This document shows positions 7,835 to 16,612 of a stretch of 64,000 nucleotides of DNA, piece after piece. Source of the stretch: Aquificota bacterium (GTDB taxonomy: Bacteria > Aquificota > Aquificia > Aquificales > Aquificaceae); assembly GCA_018771605.1 (NCBI GenBank), contig CP076324.1, positions 1,054,001 through 1,118,000 of the forward strand, read 5' to 3'. Numbering within the stretch: the stretch's first letter is position 1; each line of letters opens with the position of its first letter. Position numbers and translations under genes: made by a program. Under the pieces are notes generated by a model that did not search any database, was not told the DNA's origin, and saw nothing but the letters and a program-made list of their open reading frames with translations.

Positions 7835-8403
7835 TCCTTTATGTCTGGAAGGTCTATTTTGCAGTAGTCATAGCCCTCCGGCACAGTGGCCCCTTTCATT
7901 ATGAGTATGTATTTTTTTGAAAGCCTATCCAAGATAGGCAATATATCCTTTAGTTTTCCCAAGGCCCTACAAACCACAAGGTCAAACTTTTCATCCACCT
8001 TTTGGGCTTCTTTACATATAACTCTGTAAGATAGTCCAAGCTTTACCTTTATATACTCAAGAAAGGCACACTTTTTTGCAACGGACTCTATAAGGGTCAG
8101 TTCTATTCTATCCTTGTAGTATATCTTTAGTGGCACACCGGGAAAGCCTGCACCACTACCCACATCGCACAAAGAAAGCCCATCCACCTTAACACCCTTT
8201 TCTTCCAAACAAAGGCTCACGCTTACAGAATCAAGAAAATGCCTTATAACAATCTCTTCATCCTCCTCTATGGCCGTTAAATTGTGGACCTTGTTCCACC
8301 TTTTTAGCTCCTTAAGGTATATATCAAAGCTTTTTATCTGTTCCTCAGACAGGCTAAAGCCATTCCTTTGGAATATTTCTCTTATCAGTCTTTCAGAAGA
8401 AAT
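7804..8403 (-). CDS. rsmG: 16S rRNA (guanine527-N7)-methyltransferase RsmG, probable ATT start
   Basis: A 199-aa GidB/RsmG methyltransferase. The motif I loop is DVGSGAGFPGVPLKI. The N-terminal helical region (YLKELKRWNKVHNLT, then HFLDSVSV) is essential to the family but lies upstream of the first GTG (8220), so the gene must start further upstream. No ATG, GTG or TTG occurs in frame there. A strong Shine-Dalgarno GGAGGA (8415-8410) lies 6 nt before an ATT codon at 8403, which gives the expected length of about 200 aa. The start lies inside the end of sco1 (19-nt overlap). The family is certain; the ATT start is an inference. Confidence 0.85.
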   Translation of the reverse strand: MSSERLIREIFQRNGFSLSEEQIKSFDIYLKELKRWNKVHNLTAIEEDEEIVIRHFLDSVSVSLCLEEKGVKVDGLSLCDVGSGAGFPGVPLKIYYKDRIELTLIESVAKKCAFLEYIKVKLGLSYRVICKEAQKVDEKFDLVVCRALGKLKDILPILDRLSKKYILIMKGATVPEGYDYCKIDLPDIKDYILFLAKTR

Positions 8404-8969
8404 TTTATATCCTCCGCCATCTTTTGTGGGTCTTGCTTAGAAGGTGTATAAAGGAGCTTTATCTTGTTGTCTGGGGTGATAAGGTATATGGTGGCCGTAT
8501 GGTCTATAAGGTAGCCACCTGCCGATTGACCTTCCACCTTTTTGTAATAGGCCTTATACTCCTTTGCCACCTTTCTTATCTCTTCCTCGGAGCCTCTTAG
8601 GCCTATAAAGGTGGGGTTAAAGTAAGGCACATAGCCTTTTAGCACCTCTTCCGTGTCCCTTTCTGGGTCCACGCTTATAAAAAGCACCTGCACCTTTTGA
8701 GCTTCTTCCGGCCTTAGATAATTCATCATCTTTGCCATTGTTTCAAGGGCTGTGGGACATACATCGGGACAGTGGGTATATCCAAAGAATATAAGCACTA
8801 TCTTGCCTTGGCTGGTGTAGTCGGAGAGCCTTACCCTTTTTCCGTTATGGTCTGTTAGCTCAAAGTTGTAGGCTGGCTGGTCAAAAAGATGGCCATAGAA
8901 CTCATGCTGTTTTTTACAAGAAGCTACAAAGGCCAAAAGAAGGACTATAAGAAAGGTTAATTTTCTCAT
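8385..8969 (-). CDS. SCO1/SenC family copper-binding lipoprotein
   Basis: A 194-aa protein with a lipoprotein signal (LLLAFVASCKK, lipobox Cys about 18) and a thioredoxin fold. The copper ligands are CPDVC in FFGYTHCPDVCPTALETM, plus the distal His in LIDHTATIYLI. SCO proteins deliver copper to the CuA centre of cytochrome oxidase, or act as thiol-disulfide reductases, outside the cytoplasmic membrane. It overlaps the histidine kinase by 4 nt, and no oxidase genes are adjacent. The tie to the two-component genes suggests redox or copper sensing, which is an inference. Confidence 0.88.
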   Translation of the reverse strand: MRKLTFLIVLLLAFVASCKKQHEFYGHLFDQPAYNFELTDHNGKRVRLSDYTSQGKIVLIFFGYTHCPDVCPTALETMAKMMNYLRPEEAQKVQVLFISVDPERDTEEVLKGYVPYFNPTFIGLRGSEEEIRKVAKEYKAYYKKVEGQSAGGYLIDHTATIYLITPDNKIKLLYTPSKQDPQKMAEDIKFLLKD

Positions 8970-10279
8970 AATTTAAAATTATAGCAAAGGCTTACCTTTG
9001 TGCCAAGGCCCTTTTTACTTTCTATCTTCATATCCATACCGCTCTTTTGTGCTATAAGCCTCACTATGTATAATCCAAGGCCTGAACCATCCTTATCTGT
9101 AGCCTCCCTGTAAAAAAGCTCACCCGCCTTTTCTGGATGTTCCATGCCTATGCCCTCATCCTCAACCACTATACATCCATCCTTAAAGTAAAGGCTTATC
9201 CTTGCACCCTTCTCAGAATACTTGTAAGCATTTTCTATAAGATTTCTTAAGGCCAGTTTAAAGTATTCCTTGTCCACTTCTATCTCCTTGTCCTCTTCAA
9301 GATAATCCACAAAAAAGTTTCTTTCCTCCTTTATAAACTCATACTCCTCTTCTATCTCTGCAAAAAGCTGGTTTATGCTTACCCTTTCTACCTTTAGTGG
9401 CATTTGAGATTCAAGCCTCATTATGGTGGCAAGCTGGGTTATAAGCCTTTCCATCTTTTCCGACTGGGCATATACTCTGGAGTATATTTCTCGTAGCTTT
9501 TCTTCACCATAGGCACCCATCTGCAAAAGCTCCATCTGTCCTTTTATGTAGGCCAAGGGCGTCTTTAAGGCATGGGTTATGTTCCTAATAAACTCCCTCT
9601 GCCATAAAATTATGCTTTTTAACCTTTCCACCATATTGGCATAAGCCTCTTCCAAAAGGCCAAACTCATCCCGCCTCCCACTCACCTTTATTTCTATATC
9701 CAACTGACCCTTGGATATGCGTTCTGATATATCCCTAAGGTAAGACAAAGGTTCAAGAAGTCTTTTTATTGAAAAAACCGCAAGCAAGGATGCAGGGAGA
9801 GATATAAATAGGACTAAAATAGCTGTAAAAATTAATATCCTGTGTTCTATTTTCCTTATACCTTCCAACTTTCCCAAGATTATAAGCTTGTAGTGGCCAA
9901 TTTCTTTAACTATAAAAGCATATTCCTTTCCTACACCCTTCTTTTCCTTTAACATTTGCTTTATTTCTTCTTCCTCAACCTCTGGCATACTTCCTTCCAA
10001 AAAACTCTCCTTATTTAAAACTCTACCTTTTTCATCTACCAAAATGCTGGCTATTTCCCTTGATACAACGTCCTCCGCAAGGAGTTTGGCATAGAAATTG
10101 GGATTTTTATAATACTTTTTATAAAAGTCTATTAAAGGGTTTACCTGATACTCCATGTAATTGAGGGTATATTCATAAAGGCTACTTCTTATAAGCAAAA
10201 GACTAAAAAAGGAAAGTAAAAATACACTGCCTATATAAAGACTGAAGAAAAGAATTAGTGCTTTAAGCCTAACTGACAT
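8966..10279 (-). CDS. Sensor histidine kinase (HAMP, HisKA, HATPase)
   Basis: A 437-aa inner-membrane kinase. TM1 spans about residues 8-30 and TM2 about 146-170, with a roughly 115-residue periplasmic sensor between them. HAMP runs about 171-223, and the H-box is FIRNITHALKTPLAYIKGQ with the phospho-accepting His at 236. The N-box is NLIENAYKYSEKG, and the G boxes are DEGIGM and GSGLGLYIV. It is an EnvZ/PhoR-type kinase and the cognate of the response regulator encoded just upstream (11-nt overlap). The signal is unknown. Confidence 0.92.
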   Translation of the reverse strand: MSVRLKALILFFSLYIGSVFLLSFFSLLLIRSSLYEYTLNYMEYQVNPLIDFYKKYYKNPNFYAKLLAEDVVSREIASILVDEKGRVLNKESFLEGSMPEVEEEEIKQMLKEKKGVGKEYAFIVKEIGHYKLIILGKLEGIRKIEHRILIFTAILVLFISLPASLLAVFSIKRLLEPLSYLRDISERISKGQLDIEIKVSGRRDEFGLLEEAYANMVERLKSIILWQREFIRNITHALKTPLAYIKGQMELLQMGAYGEEKLREIYSRVYAQSEKMERLITQLATIMRLESQMPLKVERVSINQLFAEIEEEYEFIKEERNFFVDYLEEDKEIEVDKEYFKLALRNLIENAYKYSEKGARISLYFKDGCIVVEDEGIGMEHPEKAGELFYREATDKDGSGLGLYIVRLIAQKSGMDMKIESKKGLGTKVSLCYNFKL

Positions 10280-10943
10280 CTTCTAAGCTTAACATATAAC
10301 CGTATCCTCTTACCGTTTTTATAAGCTTGTGATCCTTATCTCCAAGTTTGTTCCTTAGGTTTTTTATATAAACATCCACTATGTTAGAACCTTCACCATA
10401 AGAGTATCCCCAAACCTTGGCATATATCTCATCCCTACTAATAGCAGACCCAGCCCTCTCCATAAGAAGCTTCAAAAGGTTAAACTCCTTCTGTGTGGTG
10501 TGTATTTTACTACCCTTATAATAAACTTCAAGAGACTTTAATCTTAATTCAAGATCGCCAACCTTAAGCACCTCTGGACCATTCTTTTTGTACCTTCTTA
10601 ATACAGCCCTTATCCTTGCTATAAGTTCTTTAAAAGAGAAAGGCTTTGTTATGTAATCGTCCGCACCAGCGGAAAGACCTTCCACCTTATCCTCAATTTG
10701 AGCCTTGGCCGTAAGCATGATTATGGGAATATCTTTTGTCTCTCTTATCTTTTTACAAACCCTTAGACCATCCATTTTTGGTAGCATAATGTCCAAGATC
10801 ACAAGCTCGTAATCTTCTTCCATGATCTTGTTTATTGCACTGTAGCCATCCCTTACCCAATCTACTTGAAAGCCTTCGTGGCTTAGACCATCTTTAAGTA
10901 GCTGTCCCAAGGATTGATCATCTTCAACCAATAAAACCCTCAT
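10269..10943 (-). CDS. OmpR/PhoB-family response regulator
   Basis: 224 aa. The receiver domain occupies residues 1-120 with acidic pocket EDD (7-9), phospho-acceptor Asp51 (VILDIMLPKMDG), and Lys in TKPFSFKEL. A winged-helix DNA-binding domain occupies about 130-220 (TTQKEFNLLKLLMERAGSAISRDEI; NIVDVYIKNLRNKLG; TVRGYGYML). It overlaps the preceding DUF4388-like gene by 4 nt and its kinase by 11 nt. Targets are not evident here. Confidence 0.93.
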   Translation of the reverse strand: MRVLLVEDDQSLGQLLKDGLSHEGFQVDWVRDGYSAINKIMEEDYELVILDIMLPKMDGLRVCKKIRETKDIPIIMLTAKAQIEDKVEGLSAGADDYITKPFSFKELIARIRAVLRRYKKNGPEVLKVGDLELRLKSLEVYYKGSKIHTTQKEFNLLKLLMERAGSAISRDEIYAKVWGYSYGEGSNIVDVYIKNLRNKLGDKDHKLIKTVRGYGYMLSLEDVS

Positions 10944-12343
10944 GCCTCTTGTAGCTTTATGTATTCTTCTATCTTAAGAATTTTTAATATATCCCTATAA
11001 GGTTGAAGTGCTACCTCCAGCTCCTGTTCAAACCTATCCTGCCCAAGCACATTATAGCTTAAATCCAACAAAAATTGCAAAAAGCCAAAGGCTTCTCCTT
11101 CATCCCTTGGTCGTCTTCTGTAAAATATGGTGCCTTCTTGGTATTTTAGCACCTCTGAAGAAGACAGTTGAGAGAGTATTACATGATTAAGGTGGCTTGC
11201 ATGTTTCAAAAGGATGCCATATATAAGGTTAAGCAAGAAGAGATAAACCACATCTTTTATATTTTCCATGGATTGATAAAAGGTAATGTCAACGTATCCT
11301 ATTTTTTCAAATGATATTTTGTTTATGACCTTCATGCTTTCACCTTCTTCTTTTACAACACCTAAAAGCGTGCCATCTTTACATAGGATATAGCTTTTGG
11401 ATTTACCAGAATACACACCCACAACTCCAGTTCTACCTTCCATACTCATAGCTACCAATATCTTTCCAATTTCTATAAAAGAAATAGGTAGACCTTGAAC
11501 AACCTTGTTATCAGCATGCTTAAGTATTAATAAGTCAAGTATACTGCTACCAACTTTTATTACGCTTAGAAAAGAAAGCTTTTGGTTATTAAGAAAAAGA
11601 TCAAATATTTCTGGATTAAAAGGATAGATTGCGAAAAGTTGGCCCTTTTTGTAATATAATTCAAACTCAAAGTCGCTTCCAGTTAATTTCATTATGCCAG
11701 TAAATTTACTAAGCTGAAAGTTCTCAAATAAAGTTATAAGATTTATCTTTTCTGCCTCTACATTGTTCATTAAGTAATCAATTTCAAAATTTTCTCTTAG
11801 GATATCCGGGTTTTGAAACTGGTTTATGTCCAAATATCCCTTGGAAAAAAGAGTATTAAGGTTTCTTATCTCTTCAATCAAACTGTTTGGCGACGATATT
11901 AGTATGTGATATATGCTTTTACCATCATAAATTTCGCTTTTTTCAAAATTTTTTAACACTTTTACTACGGCTAATGGTGTTATAACTCTATCTATAAGAC
12001 TTTTTAACTCTCTATGCACCAATTGAAGTTGAAGAACCAATTCTTCTGCAGATATGGGTTCTTCAAGCTCTATTATGCCTTCTATAGGGTTTTCTCTAAA
12101 GGTAAAAAAAGCCTCTGGGTTTTCCATAAGCTCTGAAAGGTGGTACAAAAGCATAGACCTTTTATTCACATTGGGTATGTTTTCGCTTGTGCCAAGCCCA
12201 AATCCTTTTATTAGGCCCCTTTCTACATAGAGGGATACAATGTTTACTCCAAGAAAGAGGTTTAATATACCTACCTTGCTAAAAAGACATCCATTTAACA
12301 GGTCTACTAAATCCTGTTGTGAAGACAAATACCCCGATATCAT
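10940..12343 (-). CDS. DUF4388/PATAN-like protein linked to an MglA GTPase
   Basis: A 467-aa soluble protein of unknown function. A segment near residues 205-245 (FENFQLSKFTGIMKLTG ... FELYYKKGQLFAIYP) matches the DUF4388/PATAN pattern, in which a small alpha/beta unit presents a surface for protein partners. A similar fold may repeat near residues 20-60 and again later. Such proteins are often encoded with MglA-type GTPases and response regulators in polarity and motility systems. Here the gene sits between mglA (4-nt overlap) and the response regulator (4-nt overlap), which supports a role as adaptor or effector. The domain assignment is tentative. Confidence 0.6.
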   Translation of the reverse strand: MISGYLSSQQDLVDLLNGCLFSKVGILNLFLGVNIVSLYVERGLIKGFGLGTSENIPNVNKRSMLLYHLSELMENPEAFFTFRENPIEGIIELEEPISAEELVLQLQLVHRELKSLIDRVITPLAVVKVLKNFEKSEIYDGKSIYHILISSPNSLIEEIRNLNTLFSKGYLDINQFQNPDILRENFEIDYLMNNVEAEKINLITLFENFQLSKFTGIMKLTGSDFEFELYYKKGQLFAIYPFNPEIFDLFLNNQKLSFLSVIKVGSSILDLLILKHADNKVVQGLPISFIEIGKILVAMSMEGRTGVVGVYSGKSKSYILCKDGTLLGVVKEEGESMKVINKISFEKIGYVDITFYQSMENIKDVVYLFLLNLIYGILLKHASHLNHVILSQLSSSEVLKYQEGTIFYRRRPRDEGEAFGFLQFLLDLSYNVLGQDRFEQELEVALQPYRDILKILKIEEYIKLQEA

Positions 12344-12912
12344 AACATCATCCTTTCTACTTTTGATATGAGGTAATCCTCAAGTAGTTTAAAGGTTTCC
12401 AATACGCCCTCACCCTTTATAGCACTGGCACATACGGAAGGGTACCTATCAACGTTTATACTCTTTTCTAATTCCTGGTAGCTTAAGGTGTTTGGCAGGT
12501 CCATCTTGTTGTATTGAAAAACCAAAGGCACATCTCCTAAACTTTTCCCAAGGCGCAAAAGGTCAGCCTTGAGAAGGTTGTAGAAATTTATGTTTTCTGT
12601 TAGCCTTTCTTTTTGAGAATCCACTACAAAAACCAAGCCATCCACACCTCTAAGAACAGTAAGCCTTATGTCCTTGTAAATATCCTGTCCAGGGACAGTG
12701 TATAGAGCAAAAGACACAGTTATATCTCCCACTTTTACCTTTTTTGTTGTAAAGTCAAAGACTAAGGTCCTTTCCCCTTGTGTATCAAGCTTTACAAGGT
12801 CTAAACCTTCCATCTCCGAAAGCTTTTCAAGGTTTGTGGTCTTGCCCGATTGGGCCACACCATAATAAACCACCTTTAACCTTATAAGCTTTTTTTCAAC
12901 GTCCACCAGCAT
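12340..12912 (-). CDS. mglA: MglA-type small Ras-like GTPase
   Basis: 190 aa. The P-loop is GVAQSGKTTNLEKL (residues 18-31), and the switch region is FALYTVPGQDIYKDIR, with VPGQ replacing the DxxGQ of eukaryotic Arf/Ras as is typical of MglA. The base-recognition motif is NKMDLP. MglA proteins set cell polarity and control gliding or type IV pilus placement, usually with an MglB/roadblock GAP. No separate MglB is visible here; the adjacent DUF4388-like protein could take that role (inference). It overlaps the LapA-LapB gene by 17 nt. Confidence 0.9.
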   Translation of the reverse strand: MLVDVEKKLIRLKVVYYGVAQSGKTTNLEKLSEMEGLDLVKLDTQGERTLVFDFTTKKVKVGDITVSFALYTVPGQDIYKDIRLTVLRGVDGLVFVVDSQKERLTENINFYNLLKADLLRLGKSLGDVPLVFQYNKMDLPNTLSYQELEKSINVDRYPSVCASAIKGEGVLETFKLLEDYLISKVERMML

Positions 12913-14026
12913 GAAAAGCCCTCCTTATCCTTATTTCCCCCCAGGTTAAACATCCTGAACATAAGGGGTAATAGCTATTATAAGCCTTTCCACAACTGCA
13001 CACAAAGGGTTTTAATAGATGCTTTATACTTGTTAGGCAATATTTGTCCTGGTCTTTGTGAGAAAGTGTGCTGTATAAAAGAGCCTTCATCTGGTCGGAT
13101 AAGCTTTCTTCTAACTCTTTTGCTTTGCTGAGAAGGTTTAGCTTTATGTAAACCATAGCGAGAATATCTGGTGAAATCATATCCTTTTTAGATTCCACAA
13201 TATCCAGCAACTTGGTAAGGGTAGATTGATCCTCCGAAAGGTTCCATAAAACATCTTCTTGATAATTTAATGATAATACTTTATCCCAGTGTTTTCTTGC
13301 GTCTTTTGTTTTATCTCTTGAAAGCAGGTATTTTATGTAAACTGCATACACAAAGGGAGTTGTATAAAGGTCCATGGCCTTTTCTATAAGCCTTTCTTCA
13401 CCTTCCTTTTGGTAAAGTTCTGCTAAAATTTCGGCTTTTATCCTTTTTTGTTTTTCCTTTTCCCATCTTTCGCAAAGGTCAAGCATCTTGTCTTGATATT
13501 CAAGTGCCTCTTGCCATCTATCTTGTAAAGAATAAACATCCCTTAGGCCTTTTAGGGCTTTGAGGTTTTCTTCATCTTGAGACAAAGCTTTCTTGAATTC
13601 TTCCTCTGCTTCTTGAAGCTTTCCTTCTTTTAAGAACAGTTCGCCTACTAAAATTGGGTCAAAAGCTTTTGCCTCTTCTACTCTACCTTGTTCTATAAAA
13701 AGTTTTGCAAGTATGCTCTTTATGCCTTGAAGGGACTTGGCTGGGCCTCCAAGGATACGTTCCGCCCTATTGATATAACCTCTTGATAACTCTTTTAGGC
13801 CCTGGTCTATGCTGTTTAGCTTTCTTTTTAGACCAACCTCCTTAAAGATAAAGTAAAAGGATGGTATGAAAAATCCAAGGGTAAAGGAAAGGAGCAAAAG
13901 CACAAAAAGTGGCACTTTATAAACTGTATAGAAAAAACTTACCTCCACATACCCAGCGTTCTGAGCTATAAATAGAAGAAAAAGCACCACCAAAGAAAGA
14001 GAGAGCAGTATTTTTATTAGGTTCAT
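12896..14026 (-). CDS. lapB: LapA-LapB fusion: DUF1049 membrane domain, TPRs, rubredoxin-like C-terminus
   Basis: 376 aa. Residues about 1-65 form two TM helices with the LapA/DUF1049 pattern (SFFYTVYKVPLFVLLLLSFTLGFFIP). A cytoplasmic TPR superhelix follows (LQEAEEEFKKALSQDEENLKALKGL; WQEALEYQDKMLDL). The C-terminus carries a rubredoxin-like metal site (FVCSCGKAYNSYYPLCSGC). In E. coli LapA and LapB are separate adjacent genes; LapB regulates LpxC turnover and LPS assembly at the inner membrane. Start ATG 14026 overlaps the rsfS stop as ATGA; a start 33 nt upstream is open but lacks support. Confidence 0.8.
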   Translation of the reverse strand: MNLIKILLSLSLVVLFLLFIAQNAGYVEVSFFYTVYKVPLFVLLLLSFTLGFFIPSFYFIFKEVGLKRKLNSIDQGLKELSRGYINRAERILGGPAKSLQGIKSILAKLFIEQGRVEEAKAFDPILVGELFLKEGKLQEAEEEFKKALSQDEENLKALKGLRDVYSLQDRWQEALEYQDKMLDLCERWEKEKQKRIKAEILAELYQKEGEERLIEKAMDLYTTPFVYAVYIKYLLSRDKTKDARKHWDKVLSLNYQEDVLWNLSEDQSTLTKLLDIVESKKDMISPDILAMVYIKLNLLSKAKELEESLSDQMKALLYSTLSHKDQDKYCLTSIKHLLKPFVCSCGKAYNSYYPLCSGCLTWGEIRIRRAFHAGGR

Positions 14027-14364
14027 AGCTCTAACCTCTCCGCCGTTGAGTAGAGCCATTCAAGGTCATAGTATTCCCTCCATTCCTTGAGGAATATATG
14101 AACTATTATATCAATAAGGTCAATGAGAATCCAAGCGCCTTCTTCCGCACCTTCCACATGGTCTGGCTTTATGTTTTTCTTTTCAAGCTCTTCCAAGAGG
14201 TATTTTAGGAGGGCCTTGGCATGCACTGGAGAGTTGGCTGTAGCGATAACAAAATAGTTGGCTATGTTTGTATGTTTTGAAACGTCCAACACAACAATAT
14301 CTTCCGCCTTCTTATCTTCAAGAAGGCTCTTTAAAGTTTTTAATAGTTCCTTATTGTCTTGCAT
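14023..14364 (-). CDS. rsfS: Ribosomal silencing factor RsfS
   Basis: 113 aa, the full length of the family. It contains the conserved core (DIVVLDVSKHTNIANYFVIATANS ... HAKALLKYLLEEL) and the signature EGAEEGAWILIDLIDIIVHIFL. RsfS binds uL14 and keeps ribosomal subunits apart when nutrients are short. It overlaps bamD by 14 nt upstream and lapB by 4 nt downstream. Confidence 0.93.
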   Translation of the reverse strand: MQDNKELLKTLKSLLEDKKAEDIVVLDVSKHTNIANYFVIATANSPVHAKALLKYLLEELEKKNIKPDHVEGAEEGAWILIDLIDIIVHIFLKEWREYYDLEWLYSTAERLEL

Positions 14365-15247
14365 ATTCCTTTAATTGCTTATAATAGGTATTTTCTCCGT
14401 ATACCTCCTTATACTTTTCCATAAGCTTTAAACCTTCTTGCCTGCTATCTTCTGCGAGTTTTTTCCATCTTTCTATTTCTCCTTCCAGAAAGGCTATTCT
14501 GTTTTGTATTGCTTTTTTATCCTCTTCGGATTTAACAGCTTTTAACTCCTTTTGAGCTTCCTCTATCCATCCTTTGTATTTATCTTCCTGTTTCTTTGCC
14601 TGTTTTTTCACCAAAAGTAGAGATTTTATATATCTGTATAGAACTTCGGCCTCAGAAACTTGTTCAGGGTAGTTTATCAAAAGGTTCTTATACCTAAGGG
14701 ATGCAGAATAATAATATCCAAAGTCTTCGTAAAACCTTCCTATAAGGTATTCATGCTTTGCCAGTTTGCTTTGAGCGTCATCTATTAAGCTTATTACTCT
14801 GTCTGCATATGGGCTGTTTGGGTACTTGGTGAGAATTTCCTTAGCCTTATCTATGGCTTTTAGTGTATAGCTTTGGTCTCTGTATGCGTCTGGTGCCACC
14901 TTCATGTAGCTATCCACCACCATAAAATACACCTTCTCTGCCTCTGGACTTTCTGGATAGTAAAAGAGGAAATCCTCTAAGTATATAATGGCGTTTATGT
15001 AGTCCTTCCTAAGGTAATAGCTTTCAGCTATGGTGTATTTGGCAGATTTTATCTCTTGTGGGCTTAGGTTTTCAAGGTATTTGAGGGCTTCCGATAGTTT
15101 GCTTATAGCTTCCTTATAATCCCTTCTTGAATAGGCAGACATGCCCTGTGAGTAAGCATCAAGGGCCAGCTGGGCCCTTTTCTCCTCTGTAATTTTGGCG
15201 CAACCTACCACCAAAAGAAGCAATAAAAATACAATCTTTTTACCCAT
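14351..15247 (-). CDS. bamD: Outer membrane assembly lipoprotein BamD
   Basis: 298 aa. The lipoprotein signal is MGKKIVFLLLLLVVGCAK with the lipidated Cys at 16. TPR repeats follow (SAYSRRDYKEAISKLSEALKYLENL; SYYLRKDYINAIIYLEDFLFYYPESPEAEKVYFMVVDSY), characteristic of BamD/YfiO. It works with BamA to insert barrel proteins. The family is usually about 245 aa; here a charged coiled coil of roughly 80 residues is added at the C-terminus. It overlaps rne by 8 nt. Confidence 0.85.
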   Translation of the reverse strand: MGKKIVFLLLLLVVGCAKITEEKRAQLALDAYSQGMSAYSRRDYKEAISKLSEALKYLENLSPQEIKSAKYTIAESYYLRKDYINAIIYLEDFLFYYPESPEAEKVYFMVVDSYMKVAPDAYRDQSYTLKAIDKAKEILTKYPNSPYADRVISLIDDAQSKLAKHEYLIGRFYEDFGYYYSASLRYKNLLINYPEQVSEAEVLYRYIKSLLLVKKQAKKQEDKYKGWIEEAQKELKAVKSEEDKKAIQNRIAFLEGEIERWKKLAEDSRQEGLKLMEKYKEVYGENTYYKQLKEYARQ

Positions 15248-16598
15248 GGCTTATGTTAAAGTTATTTACACCAACATCATGGCTTTCATCTACCTGTATA
15301 TGAGAATAGCCCTTTGATTGCAAAGCCTTTTTCACCTTTTCGTATCTTATGGGATGGACTTGAACTTTTAGGGCCTTGTGGGCCTGATCTGTTATTTCCT
15401 TTTCCAGTTCAAAAAGGAAGAAGGAAGAACTTTTTATATAGCCTTTACCAGAACAATAGGGGCAAGCCTCTGTAAGGAGCTTACTGATGCTCCTACCAGA
15501 TTTTTTCCTTGACATTTCCAATATGCCCAGCTTTGTAAAACCATATATGGTAATGTTGCATGTCTCCTCTTCAAAGGCCTGTTGCATGCTTTTAATTACA
15601 AGCTCCTTGTTTTCTTGTTTTTTCATATCAATGAAATCTATAAGAATTATACCACCTATGTCCCTGAGTATGACCTGCTTTGCTATCTCTTTCACCGCTT
15701 CAAGGTTGGTTCTTAGGGCATTTTCTTCATGACAAGAGCCTGTGGGATCTCCGCTGTTCACATCTATTATGGTAAAGGCCTCCGTTTCTTCTATGGATAT
15801 GTAGCCGCCACCCTTTAGCCAAACCACTTTGTTAAGAATGCTTCTAAGGCTATCTTGAAGCTTGTATTTATGCACATATGCGCTTGGGTCCTTTATGTAT
15901 AGATTTTTCTTAAGCAGGTCTGGCTCAAAGACCTCAAGGAAAGAGGCTATTTCGTTCCATATAAGGGGGTTGTCCGATATTATTTCTTCCATATCTTGCC
16001 AATGGTCTCTTATTAGTCTTATGTATGATGGGTATTCTTCCAATATGGGTTGGGGTTTTTTTAGTACCTTAGCCCTCTTTTCTATCTGATGCCATAAGCT
16101 TCTTAACTTTTCAAGTTCCTCTTTTATCTGTTCATGTGTGGCCTTTACTGCTGCGCTTCTTAGAATCACACCTTCTTCTTTTAAATCTTTTTCCAATAAA
16201 CTACAAAGCCTATCCTTTTCCTCCGACTGTATTTTGCTGGAGCATTTTATATCCTTGCCTCTTGGAAAATATATAAGGTACTTTCCTACCAGTTTTACGT
16301 TGGTGGTGAGCTTGGCTCCCTTTTCTCCTTCTGGCTCTCTTACCATCTGGACTATAAGGCTTTCTCCAACTCGGTAGTTTTCACCTTTCAAAGGAAGAAA
16401 GGCATCCCTCCCTATGCCTACGTCTACAAAAACTCCGTCCATACCTTTTGCAAGCCTTTTTACTTTCCCCTTAAATATGCTGTCTGTTAGCCTTTTTGAA
16501 CCTCTTTCTTCCGCGCTTATTTTATACACACTTTCCCCTTCTATAAGAAAGGAAAGTATAAGCTCGCCAGAAGACAAAACAACCAGTCTTTTAGCCAT
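15240..16598 (-). CDS. rng: Ribonuclease E/G
   Basis: A 452-aa endoribonuclease. The S1-like domain occupies about residues 35-115 (GKVKRLAKGMDGVFVDVGIGRDAFLPL). The DNase I-like catalytic domain carries the metal-binding aspartates in FTIIDVNSGD and GIILIDFIDM, and the Zn-link is CPYCSGKGY. There is no RNase E-type C-terminal scaffold, so it is closer to RNase G. It processes rRNA and mRNA in the cytoplasm. It heads the overlapping superoperon. A TATAAT hexamer 8 nt upstream of the ATG also contains the stop codon of the preceding AAA+ gene. Confidence 0.92.
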   Translation of the reverse strand: MAKRLVVLSSGELILSFLIEGESVYKISAEERGSKRLTDSIFKGKVKRLAKGMDGVFVDVGIGRDAFLPLKGENYRVGESLIVQMVREPEGEKGAKLTTNVKLVGKYLIYFPRGKDIKCSSKIQSEEKDRLCSLLEKDLKEEGVILRSAAVKATHEQIKEELEKLRSLWHQIEKRAKVLKKPQPILEEYPSYIRLIRDHWQDMEEIISDNPLIWNEIASFLEVFEPDLLKKNLYIKDPSAYVHKYKLQDSLRSILNKVVWLKGGGYISIEETEAFTIIDVNSGDPTGSCHEENALRTNLEAVKEIAKQVILRDIGGIILIDFIDMKKQENKELVIKSMQQAFEEETCNITIYGFTKLGILEMSRKKSGRSISKLLTEACPYCSGKGYIKSSSFFLFELEKEITDQAHKALKVQVHPIRYEKVKKALQSKGYSHIQVDESHDVGVNNFNISHG

Positions 16599-16606
16599 AC
16601 ACTTTT

Positions 16607-16612
16607 ATTATA
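16607..16612 (-). promoter_or_regulatory. -10 hexamer of the rne superoperon, overlapping the upstream stop codon
   Basis: TATAAT on the minus strand ends 8 nt before the rne ATG (16598). Its central TAA is the stop codon of the AAA+ gene ending at 16608. Confidence 0.5.

Noticed and set aside
7804-8220. RsmG starting at GTG 8220 (138 aa)
   Set aside because: This would remove the conserved N-terminal helices; the reading upstream to 8403 carries them.
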